Below are positions 9,268 to 17,683 of a stretch of 64,000 nucleotides of DNA, piece after piece. The notes under the pieces were generated by a model that was not told the origin of the DNA, ran no database searches, and was given only the letters and a program-made list of their open reading frames with translations. A program made the position numbers and the translations under genes. The stretch comes from Gammaproteobacteria bacterium (GTDB lineage: Bacteria; Pseudomonadota; Gammaproteobacteria; Pseudomonadales; Cellvibrionaceae). The stretch spans positions 1 through 64,000 of the forward strand of contig JAGKWO010000018.1 in NCBI GenBank assembly GCA_021151835.1. The letters run 5' to 3'. Within the stretch, counting starts at the first letter, position 1. Each line of letters begins with the position of its first letter.

Positions 9268-10275
9268 TTATTTAGCGTTCATCAGGGCAATGGTGTTATC
9301 CAGCATGCGATTGGAGAAACCCCACTCGTTGTCATACCAGCTCAGGACTTTTACCCACTTGCCATACACTTTGGTTTGCAGCGAGTCGTAGTTGGAAGAG
9401 TGGGCGTTGTGGTTGAAGTCAACCGATACCAGAGGCTCATCAACATAGGCCAATACCCCTGGCATTTCTTTTTCAGCGGCTTCTTTCATCGCCGCGTTAA
9501 CCGCTTCAACACTTACATCTTTCTCAACCAATACGTTCAGGTCTACCAGGGAAACGTTGATAGTTGGAACGCGCACCGAAATACCGTCCAGCTTGCCTTT
9601 CAATTCCGGCAGAACCAAACCTACCGCTTTGGCAGCACCGGTAGTGGTTGGGATCATGGATTGGGTCGCAGAACGTGCACGGTAAATGTCTTTGTGGAAT
9701 ACATCAGACAGAACCTGATCGTTAGTATATGCGTGAATGGTGGTCATGGAACCTTGAACGATGCCGAACTTGTCATTCAACACTTTAGCGATAGGCGCCA
9801 GGCAGTTAGTGGTACAGGATGCGTTGGAAATAATGCTGTCAGATGCTTTCAATACATTGTTGTTTACACCGAATACAACGGTTGCATCTACATCAGTACC
9901 TGGTGCAGAGATAATGACTTTTTTAGCGCCGGCAGCAATGTGCGCACCCGCTTTTTCTTTGCTGGTGAAGATACCGGTACATTCGTACACCACATCCACT
10001 TTCAATTCAGCCCAAGGCAATTTGGCTGGATCGCGCTCTGCGGTAATACGAATCGCATCACCATTAACAAACATGGTATTGCCTTCGTATTTCACAGTGC
10101 CGTTGAATTGGCCGTGAACAGAATCGTACTTGGTGAGGTGAGCATTCAGGTGAGCATCACCCAGGTCATTAATGCCAACGATTTCAATTTGGCTGCGCTT
10201 GCCTGATTCATACAACGCACGCAGAACATTGCGACCAATACGACCGTAACCGTTGATTGCCACTCTAATAGTCAT
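9268..10275 (-). CDS. gap: Glyceraldehyde-3-phosphate dehydrogenase, type I
   Basis: The enzyme oxidises glyceraldehyde-3-phosphate to 1,3-bisphosphoglycerate with NAD+. 335 residues with the Rossmann start VAINGYGRIGRNVLRALYE and the active-site loop SNASCTTNCLAP, which holds the catalytic Cys. The C-terminus SWYDNEWGFSNRMLD is typical. The ATG is preceded by a clear GGAG ribosome binding site. In an Entner-Doudoroff organism it handles the triose phosphate released by KDPG aldolase, whose gene lies just upstream behind a terminator. A palindrome at 10318-10339 lies in its leader or promoter. Confidence 0.98.
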   Translation of the reverse strand: MTIRVAINGYGRIGRNVLRALYESGKRSQIEIVGINDLGDAHLNAHLTKYDSVHGQFNGTVKYEGNTMFVNGDAIRITAERDPAKLPWAELKVDVVYECTGIFTSKEKAGAHIAAGAKKVIISAPGTDVDATVVFGVNNNVLKASDSIISNASCTTNCLAPIAKVLNDKFGIVQGSMTTIHAYTNDQVLSDVFHKDIYRARSATQSMIPTTTGAAKAVGLVLPELKGKLDGISVRVPTINVSLVDLNVLVEKDVSVEAVNAAMKEAAEKEMPGVLAYVDEPLVSVDFNHNAHSSNYDSLQTKVYGKWVKVLSWYDNEWGFSNRMLDNTIALMNAK

Positions 10276-10317
10276 TGCTTTCTCCTAAATAAACTCTTAC
10301 TGATTCTTTTGCTGTAG

Positions 10318-10339
10318 GGACACAGGTTTTAGTGTGTCC
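10318..10339. promoter_or_regulatory. Palindrome upstream of gap, possible operator
   Basis: GGACACA (10318-10324) and TGTGTCC (10333-10339) form a perfect 7-bp inverted repeat around an 8-nt centre. It lies 43-64 bp upstream of the gap start, downstream of the eda terminator. A dyad in this place could be a repressor site or a leader hairpin. The regulator is unknown. Confidence 0.45.
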
Positions 10340-10354
10340 ATTCGATTAAAAATA

Positions 10355-10380
10355 CAGGGGCGCAATAAATTGCGCCCCTG
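10355..10380 (-). terminator. Rho-independent terminator after eda
   Basis: A perfect 10-bp stem CAGGGGCGCA/TGCGCCCCTG has a 6-nt loop and, on the minus strand, is followed by TATTTTTAAT. It closes the zwf-pgl-eda transcript before gap. Confidence 0.9.
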
Positions 10381-10391
10381 CGGATTTTCGG

Positions 10392-11024
10392 TTAGCGAGG
10401 CAGGCTGGCTGCTTCTCGTGCGAGACGTTCAATTTCGTCCCAGCGACCGGCTTTCATCAATTCTTTGGGAGCCATCCAGGTTCCGCCGACACAATGCACG
10501 TTTGGCAGGGCCAGATAACTTGGCGCTTTCGCCAAATCAATACCGCCAGTCGGGCAGAAGGTAATTTGCGGCAATGGGCCAGCAATCGATTTCAACATCG
10601 GCACACCGCCGGCCGCTTCAGCCGGGAAAAATTTCTGGTGAGTGAAACCTTGCGTGTAGAGATGCATAGCTTCCGTTGGCGTTGCAACACCAGCCAACAA
10701 TGGCACTGGCGATGCTTTTGCGGCTTCAATCAATGCTGGCGTAGTGCCCGGGCTTACCAAAAAGGTAGAACCTGCTTTTACGGCTTTTTCCAGATCTGCT
10801 GGCGTGATGATGGTACCCGCACCAATCACCGCATCGTCCGGCAACGCCTCAACCATGGCAGTGATTGCATCCAGTGCACACGGAGTACGCAGGGTGATTT
10901 CCAATACTTTCAAGCCACCGTTATAAAGCGCTTTAGCCAAAGGCACTGCATCTTCAATGCGCTCTACCACCATAACGGGTACGACTGGCGCTACTTTGAC
11001 AATTTGATCGATAGTTAAAGCCAC
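10392..11024 (-). CDS. eda: KDPG/KHG aldolase
   Basis: The enzyme splits 2-keto-3-deoxy-6-phosphogluconate into pyruvate and glyceraldehyde-3-phosphate, the last step of the Entner-Doudoroff pathway. 210 residues. Visible signatures are the active-site segment GAGTIITPADLE, the SPGTTPALIEAA region and HQKFFPAEAAGG, whose lysine forms the Schiff base. The start is GTG at 11024, with GAGGGA eight bases upstream. It follows pgl on the same strand after 73 nt; the small GGGC/GCCC hairpin plus T-run there is weak, so read-through from pgl is likely. Confidence 0.97.
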   Translation of the reverse strand: MALTIDQIVKVAPVVPVMVVERIEDAVPLAKALYNGGLKVLEITLRTPCALDAITAMVEALPDDAVIGAGTIITPADLEKAVKAGSTFLVSPGTTPALIEAAKASPVPLLAGVATPTEAMHLYTQGFTHQKFFPAEAAGGVPMLKSIAGPLPQITFCPTGGIDLAKAPSYLALPNVHCVGGTWMAPKELMKAGRWDEIERLAREAASLPR

Positions 11025-11097
11025 TGTATGTGTCCCTCGTTGTTCAAAAAAGTTCGAAAAAAGGGCTTAAATCAACGCCCGTTCGGAATTCGGTAAA

Positions 11098-11808
11098 TCA
11101 GGGCGCCCAGTAAACAATTACCGGTACACGATCCTGACGCAGCACGGCGCGAATCGGCATATCGTTTACATCGCCCTCCGCTTGCGCTGCACGCAATACA
11201 GCCAGCTTTTCATCACCGGTAATTAACAAAACCAGTGACTTCGAACGCAACAAACCCGCAAGGGACAATGTCATGCGCTCAACAATTGCGCCGGTAACGT
11301 CGCTTTGTTTGGCGGTGATTGCGGCACAAAGCTCATTGGAATCAGGATTCAATGCCTCATCCAAACCTTGTGCATGAGGAAACAATGACGCTGTGTGGCC
11401 GTCAGAGCCCATACCTAAAATAGTGATATCAAACGGCTGGGCCAATTGTTGATAAGCCGCCTCACAATCCACCAAACCTTCAGCGGCGGTGCCGGCAGAA
11501 TTTTTCATACCGACCAGATTGGCAACAGCGGCTTTGTTCTGGATCAGATGTTTTACAGTAAAAGCTTCGTTGCTTTTATCGTGATCGAAATCTACCCAGC
11601 GCTCATCGACCAGCGCAACGTAAACCGATTCCCAATCCAGATCAGAATTGCTCAATGCCTTGTAAAGTGGCTCCGGCGTACTGCCGCCAGACACCATAAA
11701 TGTTGCTTCGCCGCGATCTTCAATGGCACTACGTAAAGCCGCTTCACACTCAGCTTGCAGCGCAGCAATCATCTCTGCGCGATTTTCAAATAAACGCTCG
11801 GTTACCAT
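11098..11808 (-). CDS. pgl: 6-phosphogluconolactonase
   Basis: The enzyme hydrolyses 6-phosphogluconolactone to 6-phosphogluconate, linking Zwf to Edd. 236 residues, DevB/SOL type. Signatures are VSGGSTPEPLYKAL, VDERWVDFDHDKSNE and the ILGMGSDGHTASLFPH motif. Its ATG overlaps the zwf stop codon by 7 nt (ATGGTAA), which points to translational coupling. Confidence 0.97.
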   Translation of the reverse strand: MVTERLFENRAEMIAALQAECEAALRSAIEDRGEATFMVSGGSTPEPLYKALSNSDLDWESVYVALVDERWVDFDHDKSNEAFTVKHLIQNKAAVANLVGMKNSAGTAAEGLVDCEAAYQQLAQPFDITILGMGSDGHTASLFPHAQGLDEALNPDSNELCAAITAKQSDVTGAIVERMTLSLAGLLRSKSLVLLITGDEKLAVLRAAQAEGDVNDMPIRAVLRQDRVPVIVYWAP

Positions 11809-13289
11809 TCCTGATCAGCTCCTGACAGCACTTCGTCAATTGAGAACCAACGACGATGATCGCTCGCCAGCATTTGCGCAGAGGCCTGTGGGCCCCAACT
11901 GCCAGCCATGTAACCTTGTGGTTTATTTTCCGGGCGTTGCCAGGCTTCAATAATGGGATCAATCCAGCCCCAGGCCGCCGCCACTTCAGCCCGGTGGATA
12001 AACAAGCTCGCATCGCCAGCCGCCGCATCCAGCATCAACCGCTTGTAGGCATCGGAATAGAAATCTTTATAGGTATCGGCAAAATTCAGGTTTAATACCA
12101 TCGGACGCAAATGGGTTTCATGCTTTTCAAGATCCTTGGCGACCATGATGATCTTGATACTTTCTTCCGGTTGCAAACGGATGATCAAACGGTTTGGTGT
12201 AGTACCGCCCGCAGAATCCGGATATACGCGATGCGCAACATCTTTGTATTGGATAACAATTTCCGCAAAGCGCTGCTTCATGCGTTTACCGGTGCGGAGA
12301 TAGAACGGCACGTTGGCCCAACGGGAATTATCGATGTAAGCGCGGATCGCCACAAAGGTTTCGGTGTTACTTGGCTGGCCCAATTCATCCAGGTAACCGG
12401 GAACCTGCTTACCACCCAATTCACCGGCGACATATTGGCCGCGCACGGTGTTGTATTTAACAGTGTTGCCCGTCAGGGGACGCAGGCTTTCCAATACTTT
12501 TAGTTTTTCAGCGCGGATACGCTCGGCGGTCATTTTGTTGGGTGACTCCATCGCCACCAGGCACAACAACTGGAGAATGTGGTTTTGCACCATATCGCGC
12601 AGTGCACCGGCACCGTCGTAGAAACTGGCGCGACCTTCCAGGCCCACGGTTTCGGAAATGCTGATCTGGACGTGATCGATTGATCGGGCATCCCACAAAT
12701 GTTCAAACATGCCGTTGGCAAAACGCAAAGCCAACAGGTTCTGTACTGTTTCCTTACCGAGATAGTGATCGATACGGAAAATGGCATCTTCCTTAAAGTA
12801 TTCAGCGATCTGGCTATTAATCTCTTCAGCGGTTTTGCCGTCATAACCAAGTGGCTTTTCAACCACAACGCGCGCTTTATCGGTAATCAAACCGGACTCA
12901 TGCAAATGCTTGCAGGCCACACTGAATACCGACGGCGGGGTTGAAAGATAGAACACGCGCTGGCTGTTGCCACCGGAATTGAGCAATTGCGCCAGGGCTT
13001 CCCAGTGTTGATCCAAAGTGCCGATATCAACGAACACCGGGAATAAACTCTTTTCAAACTCATCCCAATCCGCTGCGACAAATTCATCCGCATTCAGATG
13101 CTTTTCCGCAGCTTCACGCACTTTGCTTTTGTACTCGGCAACCATCTGGGTATTGCGGCAAGTTGGAATAATCCGGGCACCGGCAGGCAAGGAACCTTCA
13201 CGGTGGGCACGATAGAGGCCGGGAATCAACTTGCGCAGGGCCAAATCACCCGCGCCACCAAAAATGACAAAATCAAACGCTTCGAGCAT
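11802..13289 (-). CDS. zwf: Glucose-6-phosphate 1-dehydrogenase
   Basis: The enzyme oxidises glucose-6-phosphate to 6-phosphogluconolactone, producing NAD(P)H. 495 residues. It has the coenzyme fold start FVIFGGAGDLALRKLIPGLY, the RVVVEKPLGYD segment and the active-site signature RIDHYLGKE. It is the first gene of zwf-pgl-eda and overlaps pgl. An AGGA ribosome binding site lies nine bases before the ATG. Confidence 0.98.
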   Translation of the reverse strand: MLEAFDFVIFGGAGDLALRKLIPGLYRAHREGSLPAGARIIPTCRNTQMVAEYKSKVREAAEKHLNADEFVAADWDEFEKSLFPVFVDIGTLDQHWEALAQLLNSGGNSQRVFYLSTPPSVFSVACKHLHESGLITDKARVVVEKPLGYDGKTAEEINSQIAEYFKEDAIFRIDHYLGKETVQNLLALRFANGMFEHLWDARSIDHVQISISETVGLEGRASFYDGAGALRDMVQNHILQLLCLVAMESPNKMTAERIRAEKLKVLESLRPLTGNTVKYNTVRGQYVAGELGGKQVPGYLDELGQPSNTETFVAIRAYIDNSRWANVPFYLRTGKRMKQRFAEIVIQYKDVAHRVYPDSAGGTTPNRLIIRLQPEESIKIIMVAKDLEKHETHLRPMVLNLNFADTYKDFYSDAYKRLMLDAAAGDASLFIHRAEVAAAWGWIDPIIEAWQRPENKPQGYMAGSWGPQASAQMLASDHRRWFSIDEVLSGADQEW

Positions 13290-13375
13290 GAGGAGTAATC
13301 CTGTTTATGAATCTGGACAGTGGATATACGTGTAAAACTACCTTTCTATAAGTTCAGGTATGTTTTTAAAACGAA

Positions 13376-13399
13376 GACCCCGAACACAGGTTCGGGGTC
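13376..13399 (-). terminator. Rho-independent terminator after edd
   Basis: A perfect 10-bp stem GACCCCGAAC/GTTCGGGGTC with loop ACAG, followed on the minus strand by a T-rich stretch. It lies 15 nt past the edd stop codon and separates edd from zwf. Confidence 0.88.
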
Positions 13400-13413
13400 G
13401 AAAATTTAACCGG

Positions 13414-15246
13414 TTACCAGTTAAACACTGTAGCTCCTTCTTCAGCCAGGCCCACCGACGAGCGGAAGGGCGCAAACAATTCCCGTCCCATTCCGTAGTG
13501 GACGTTGGTCAAATCACATTGTGCCGGCTGACGCGTGGCCAACTCCTCATCACTGACAAGCAATTGCAGAGTTCCGGTTTCAGCATCCAGCTCAAGCAGG
13601 TCACCGGTGTTGATCAGGCCGATTACGCCGTTGTCCAAAGCTTCCGGCGTCATATGGATAGCTGCCGGAATCTTACCAGAGGCACCGGACATACGGCCAT
13701 CAGTTACCAGCGCTACTTTAAAACCGCGATCTTGCAACACACCTAACGGCGGAGTCAGCTTGTGCAACTCCGGCATACCACAGGCTTTTGGCCCCTGGAA
13801 ACGCACCACAGCGATAAAGTCTTTTTCCAGTTCCCCGCGCTTGAACGCCGTCTGTAATTCTTCCTGGCTCTGGAACACAATTGCCGGTGCTTTCACCTTA
13901 CGATGCTCAGCTTTAACTGCAGAAATCTTGATCACCGAACGACCAATATTTCCTTTCAGCAAACGCAAACCACCTTCCGCCGCAAACGGTTTTGAGGGTG
14001 GACGCAACACTGAGTCATCAAGGCTTTCAGCGGCGGCATCACGCCAGACCAGCGCGCCATTCTCGAGGAACGGCTCTTTAGTGTAATGGGATAAACCGCC
14101 GGTTGGGCCCATAATGGTTTTCACATCATCGTGCAATAAGCCTGCACTGCGCAGTTCACGAATCAGGTAACCCATACCGCCTACCGCCTGGAAGCGGTTT
14201 ACATCCGCCAAACCGTTGGGATAAATACGGCACATCAGCGGGATTATATCCGAAATGTCAGACAAATCCTGCCAATCAACAATCACACCTGCGGCACGGG
14301 CAATCGCCACAATATGCATTGCGTGGTTGGTGGAACCACCGGTAGCCATCAGGCCAACAATACCGTTTACCACTGATTTCTCGGTGACGATATCCGCCAG
14401 GATAACGCGGCTCTCTGCGCGGGTGATGTGCGCCAATTGGTGCACATGGGCACGGGTCAATGCCTCACGCATCGGGGTGTAAGGGTTGATGAACGTACTG
14501 CCAGGCAAATGCATGCCCATAATTTCCATCAACATCTGGTTGGTGTTGGCGGTACCGTAGAACGTACAGGTACCTGCACTGTGGTAAGAGGCACTCTCTG
14601 CCGCCAGTAATTCTTTGCGCCCCACTTTACCTTCAGCAAACAATTGGCGCGCTTTCGCTTTTTCAGCGTTGGACAAACCGGGAGTCATCGGACCCGCCGG
14701 TACAAAAACAATGGGCAATTGCCCGAACGACAAGGCCCCGATCATCAAACCGGGAACGATTTTGTCGCACACCCCGAGACACATAGCACCATCAAACATA
14801 TCGTGGGACAGGGCAATCGCGGTACTCATGGCGATAACATCGCGACTGAATAGCGACATCTCCATACCCGGGAAACCCTGGGTCACGCCGTCACACATAG
14901 CGGGGACACCACCGGCCATCTGTGCAGTCATCCCTACTTCTTTGGCAGCAGCCTTGATGGGCTCAATGTACTCACCGTAAGGAACGTGCGCGGAAAGCAT
15001 CTCGTTATAGGAGGAAATAATCCCCAGATTTGGCGCCTGCCCTTCTGCCAATGCTTCTTTATCATCTGCATTACAGGCAGCAAAACCATGAGCCAGGTTG
15101 GCACAGCCCAGGTGATGACGTGCAGGGCCTGTGCTGCGGAATTTATCGACGCGCGCCAGATAGGCGGCACGGGTATCTTTGCTGCGAGCGATAATACGCT
15201 CGGTAATTGCAACAAGTCTTGGATCTGTAGCTAACACGTCAGTCAT
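13414..15246 (-). CDS. edd: Phosphogluconate dehydratase
   Basis: The enzyme dehydrates 6-phosphogluconate to KDPG, the defining step of the Entner-Doudoroff pathway; the IlvD/Edd family uses a labile iron-sulfur cluster. 610 residues from the ATG at 15246, matching the family length of about 600-610. In-frame starts at 15264 (ATG) and 15315 (GTG) cannot be excluded because none has a clear ribosome binding site. Signatures include ACNADDKEAL near the N-terminus, MCDGVTQGFPGMEMSLFSRD, CDKIVPGLMIGAL and LVTDGRMSGASGKIPAAIH near the C-terminus. Cys residues for the cluster are present in CNAD and CDK. It lies between pgi and zwf on the same strand. Confidence 0.96.
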   Translation of the reverse strand: MTDVLATDPRLVAITERIIARSKDTRAAYLARVDKFRSTGPARHHLGCANLAHGFAACNADDKEALAEGQAPNLGIISSYNEMLSAHVPYGEYIEPIKAAAKEVGMTAQMAGGVPAMCDGVTQGFPGMEMSLFSRDVIAMSTAIALSHDMFDGAMCLGVCDKIVPGLMIGALSFGQLPIVFVPAGPMTPGLSNAEKAKARQLFAEGKVGRKELLAAESASYHSAGTCTFYGTANTNQMLMEIMGMHLPGSTFINPYTPMREALTRAHVHQLAHITRAESRVILADIVTEKSVVNGIVGLMATGGSTNHAMHIVAIARAAGVIVDWQDLSDISDIIPLMCRIYPNGLADVNRFQAVGGMGYLIRELRSAGLLHDDVKTIMGPTGGLSHYTKEPFLENGALVWRDAAAESLDDSVLRPPSKPFAAEGGLRLLKGNIGRSVIKISAVKAEHRKVKAPAIVFQSQEELQTAFKRGELEKDFIAVVRFQGPKACGMPELHKLTPPLGVLQDRGFKVALVTDGRMSGASGKIPAAIHMTPEALDNGVIGLINTGDLLELDAETGTLQLLVSDEELATRQPAQCDLTNVHYGMGRELFAPFRSSVGLAEEGATVFNW

Positions 15247-15396
15247 GGGAATACCATTGCTCATTGGGTCTGTACCGTCCACAAGCCGATTGCTTGTGAA
15301 GTCTGCGCGGATCACTCAACCCGCACATAGCGCCAGGTGCGTTGCCCGGTGCTTATCTTATATCTCTCGGCCTTGTGCCTCTCGGCTTAGCAGCAC

Positions 15397-15414
15397 TTTG
15401 GACACAAATCCAAA
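15397..15414. promoter_or_regulatory. Palindrome upstream of edd
   Basis: TTTGGA (15397-15402) and TCCAAA (15409-15414) flank CACAAA. It lies between the pgi stop and the edd start, about 150 bp upstream of edd. It includes the heptamer GGACACA that also forms the arms of the palindrome upstream of gap. A shared operator is possible but unproven. Confidence 0.35.
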
Positions 15415-15463
15415 ATGCCGCTGTATCTTTACCGTTTTTTATCAAGGTTGTTAACGGTCGGCG

Positions 15464-17128
15464 TTATTTGCCCGCTTTGGCGCGCTTGTAGAAATCGATC
15501 AAATTGCGCGTAGAGGCATCGTGACCTGCACTGGTTGGCCTGGCCAGATCCAGTTCCGGCTGGATACCCGCTGCCAGCACTTTGCCCAGCTCAACACCCC
15601 ATTGGTCAAATGAGTGAATGCGCCAGATGATACCTTGAACAAAGATTTTGTGCTCATAAAGCGCAATCAGGGCGCCCAGGGTACGGGCATCCACCTTATT
15701 CAACAGGATGGTATTGGTCGGGCGATTACCGCGGTGCACCTTGTGCTCGACAATCTCTTCAATGCGCGCCGGGCTTACGCCTTTGGCGGTCAAATCGCGA
15801 CGCACCTGGTCGGCATCACTCCCCTGCATCAACGCCTGGGTTTGGGCAAAGAAGTTAGCCATCAAGGCATCATGGTGGCCTTCAACCGCAATATTCGGAG
15901 TTACTGAACCGATGAAGTCGGCCGGGATAATATCCGTCCCCTGGTGCAGCATTTGATAGAACGCATGCTGACCATTGATACCCACTTCACCCCATACCAG
16001 CGGAACACTGGGGTAGGAAATTTGTTCACCGGCCCAATTTACGGATTTGCCATTACTTTCCATTTCCGCCTGCTGCATATAGGCAGGGAAACGGTGCAAA
16101 CACTGGTCGTAGGGCAACAAGGCATGGGCCGGGTAGTTAAGGAAATTGCGATTCCAGATTCCCACCAGCGCCAGCATCACCGGCGCATTTTCCGCCAGCG
16201 GCGCGCTTTGGAAATGCTGGTCCATTTCATAAGCACCTTGCAGCAGCTCATCAAACAGTTCATACCCGAGGAACAGAACAATCGGCAGGCCGATAGCGGA
16301 CCACAGGGAGAAACGCCCCCCTACCCAGTCCCACATATCAAAGATGTTTTCTTCCGCGATCCCAAATGCAGTCACCAGTTTGCGATTGGTTGAAACCGCA
16401 ACGAAATGTTTGGCAATTGCCGCTTTGTCGCCTGCCGCCGCCATAAACCACTGTTCTGCCGTGCTGGCGTTAGTCATGGTTTCCTGGGTGGTGAAGGTTT
16501 TGGAAGAGATTACAAACAAGGTCGTTTCAGGATTCAAACCTTCCAGCACTTCTGCAATCTGCACGCCGTCAATATTGGAGACGAAATGGATATTGAAACG
16601 CTTGTCGCTATACGCCTTAAGCGCTTCACAGGCCATCAACGGGCCAAGGTTTGAGCCACCAATCCCGATACTCACGATATCGGTGATGGTTTTGCCGGTA
16701 TAACCGGTCCAGGCACCTGAACGCAGCTTTTCGCTCAGTTTGCGCATGCGCTCCAGCTCGGCATTGATGGCCGGGCGGGCGTCGGTGCCATCTATCAAAA
16801 TGGGTCGGGCTGATTTATCGCGCAAGGCAACGTGCATAACCGCGCGATCTTCAGTCGCATTGATATGCTCACCGGCAAACATGCGGCTGCGCCAGGCTTC
16901 AATATCGGATTCTTTGGCCAAGGCCAGCAGTGCGGCTTTGGTTTCATCGGTAATCAGGTTTTTGGAGTAATCGAACAGGAAGGCCGGAAGTTGCAGGGAA
17001 AACTTGTCAAAACGCTGGCCATCGGCGGCAAACAAGGCCTTCATGTGTTGCGTTTTCAACTGGGCGGCATGGGCACTCAAGGCTTTCCAGGAAGGTAACT
17101 CGGTAGGACGAAGGTTTGGATTAGTCAT
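15464..17128 (-). CDS. pgi: Glucose-6-phosphate isomerase
   Basis: The enzyme interconverts glucose-6-phosphate and fructose-6-phosphate. 554 residues, the normal bacterial length. Both family signatures are present: GGRFSLWSAIGLPIV (about residues 267-281) and FDQWGVELGK near the C-terminus. GGSNLGPLM binds the sugar phosphate. The ATG has a GGAG ribosome binding site seven bases upstream. It is the first gene of the minus-strand sugar block. With Zwf, Pgl, Edd and Eda it allows fructose-6-phosphate to be recycled into the Entner-Doudoroff route. Confidence 0.98.
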   Translation of the reverse strand: MTNPNLRPTELPSWKALSAHAAQLKTQHMKALFAADGQRFDKFSLQLPAFLFDYSKNLITDETKAALLALAKESDIEAWRSRMFAGEHINATEDRAVMHVALRDKSARPILIDGTDARPAINAELERMRKLSEKLRSGAWTGYTGKTITDIVSIGIGGSNLGPLMACEALKAYSDKRFNIHFVSNIDGVQIAEVLEGLNPETTLFVISSKTFTTQETMTNASTAEQWFMAAAGDKAAIAKHFVAVSTNRKLVTAFGIAEENIFDMWDWVGGRFSLWSAIGLPIVLFLGYELFDELLQGAYEMDQHFQSAPLAENAPVMLALVGIWNRNFLNYPAHALLPYDQCLHRFPAYMQQAEMESNGKSVNWAGEQISYPSVPLVWGEVGINGQHAFYQMLHQGTDIIPADFIGSVTPNIAVEGHHDALMANFFAQTQALMQGSDADQVRRDLTAKGVSPARIEEIVEHKVHRGNRPTNTILLNKVDARTLGALIALYEHKIFVQGIIWRIHSFDQWGVELGKVLAAGIQPELDLARPTSAGHDASTRNLIDFYKRAKAGK

Positions 17129-17683
17129 TTACTACTCCGCAAACAAATTGCATAGGTGGCATTCCTAAAAACAGGTGGTTGATTCCTATTGTCGTTGTTA
17201 GTTAATGCTGTTAGTGGTACCAGGACCGAACCGAACAGGTCTACGCCTTTTGCAACACGTTGCCGACACAAGGTCTAAACCGGGAAAGGATAATCTTCCT
17301 ACAACAAAACGCACTTATGCATATACCATCCTAGATTCTTGCTTAATAAAGAGAAGCATCTATGGAAAGCAGCCATCTTAAGAAACGTTGGCAAAAAACT
17401 GAAAAAAATCCCTGAAATTTTCCGCAGCAGCAAACAAAAATTGTCCGGCACAAAAAGGCCGCTATGATAGGCAGATGGGTTTTAGGTGTCAATTAAACCA
17501 CAAGCAGCGGCTCGCTGCCCAAACAGGCAATTATCGTGAAATTTACACGGCCTGATTTAGCAAAAACCACGCGACACTTTTTATAAATACCGCCCGTTTA
17601 TAGCCAGTTACAAAATAATATTAAATCTGCATTGCAAATTTATTTGCATAATAAATTTCGTTTGATCACAGGAACGCTTCATC
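17129..17683. other. Long intergenic region between pgi and the GH84 gene
   Basis: A 555-bp divergent spacer. It must hold the promoters of pgi (minus) and of the glycosidase gene (plus). I see one good sigma-70-like promoter on the plus strand (17441-17468), a small GC-rich hairpin near 17503-17517 and a 17-codon open frame starting at 17361 that I do not trust as a gene. Nothing else is recognisable. Confidence 0.6.
17441..17468 (+). promoter_or_regulatory. Putative sigma-70 promoter
   Basis: TTGTCC (17441-17446) and TATGAT (17463-17468) are separated by 16 bp. Five of six -10 bases match the consensus. It points towards the GH84 gene and would give a 5' leader of roughly 210 nt. Confidence 0.45.

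Noticed and set aside
13290..13375. HexR-type box upstream of zwf (GTAGTTTTACA on the minus strand)
   Set aside because: The half-sites are too close together for the known 15-17 bp HexR palindrome.
17361..17414. 17-codon open frame in the pgi/GH84 spacer with AGAGAAG before its ATG
   Set aside because: Too short to judge, no resemblance to a known leader peptide, and it lies upstream of the more convincing promoter at 17441.
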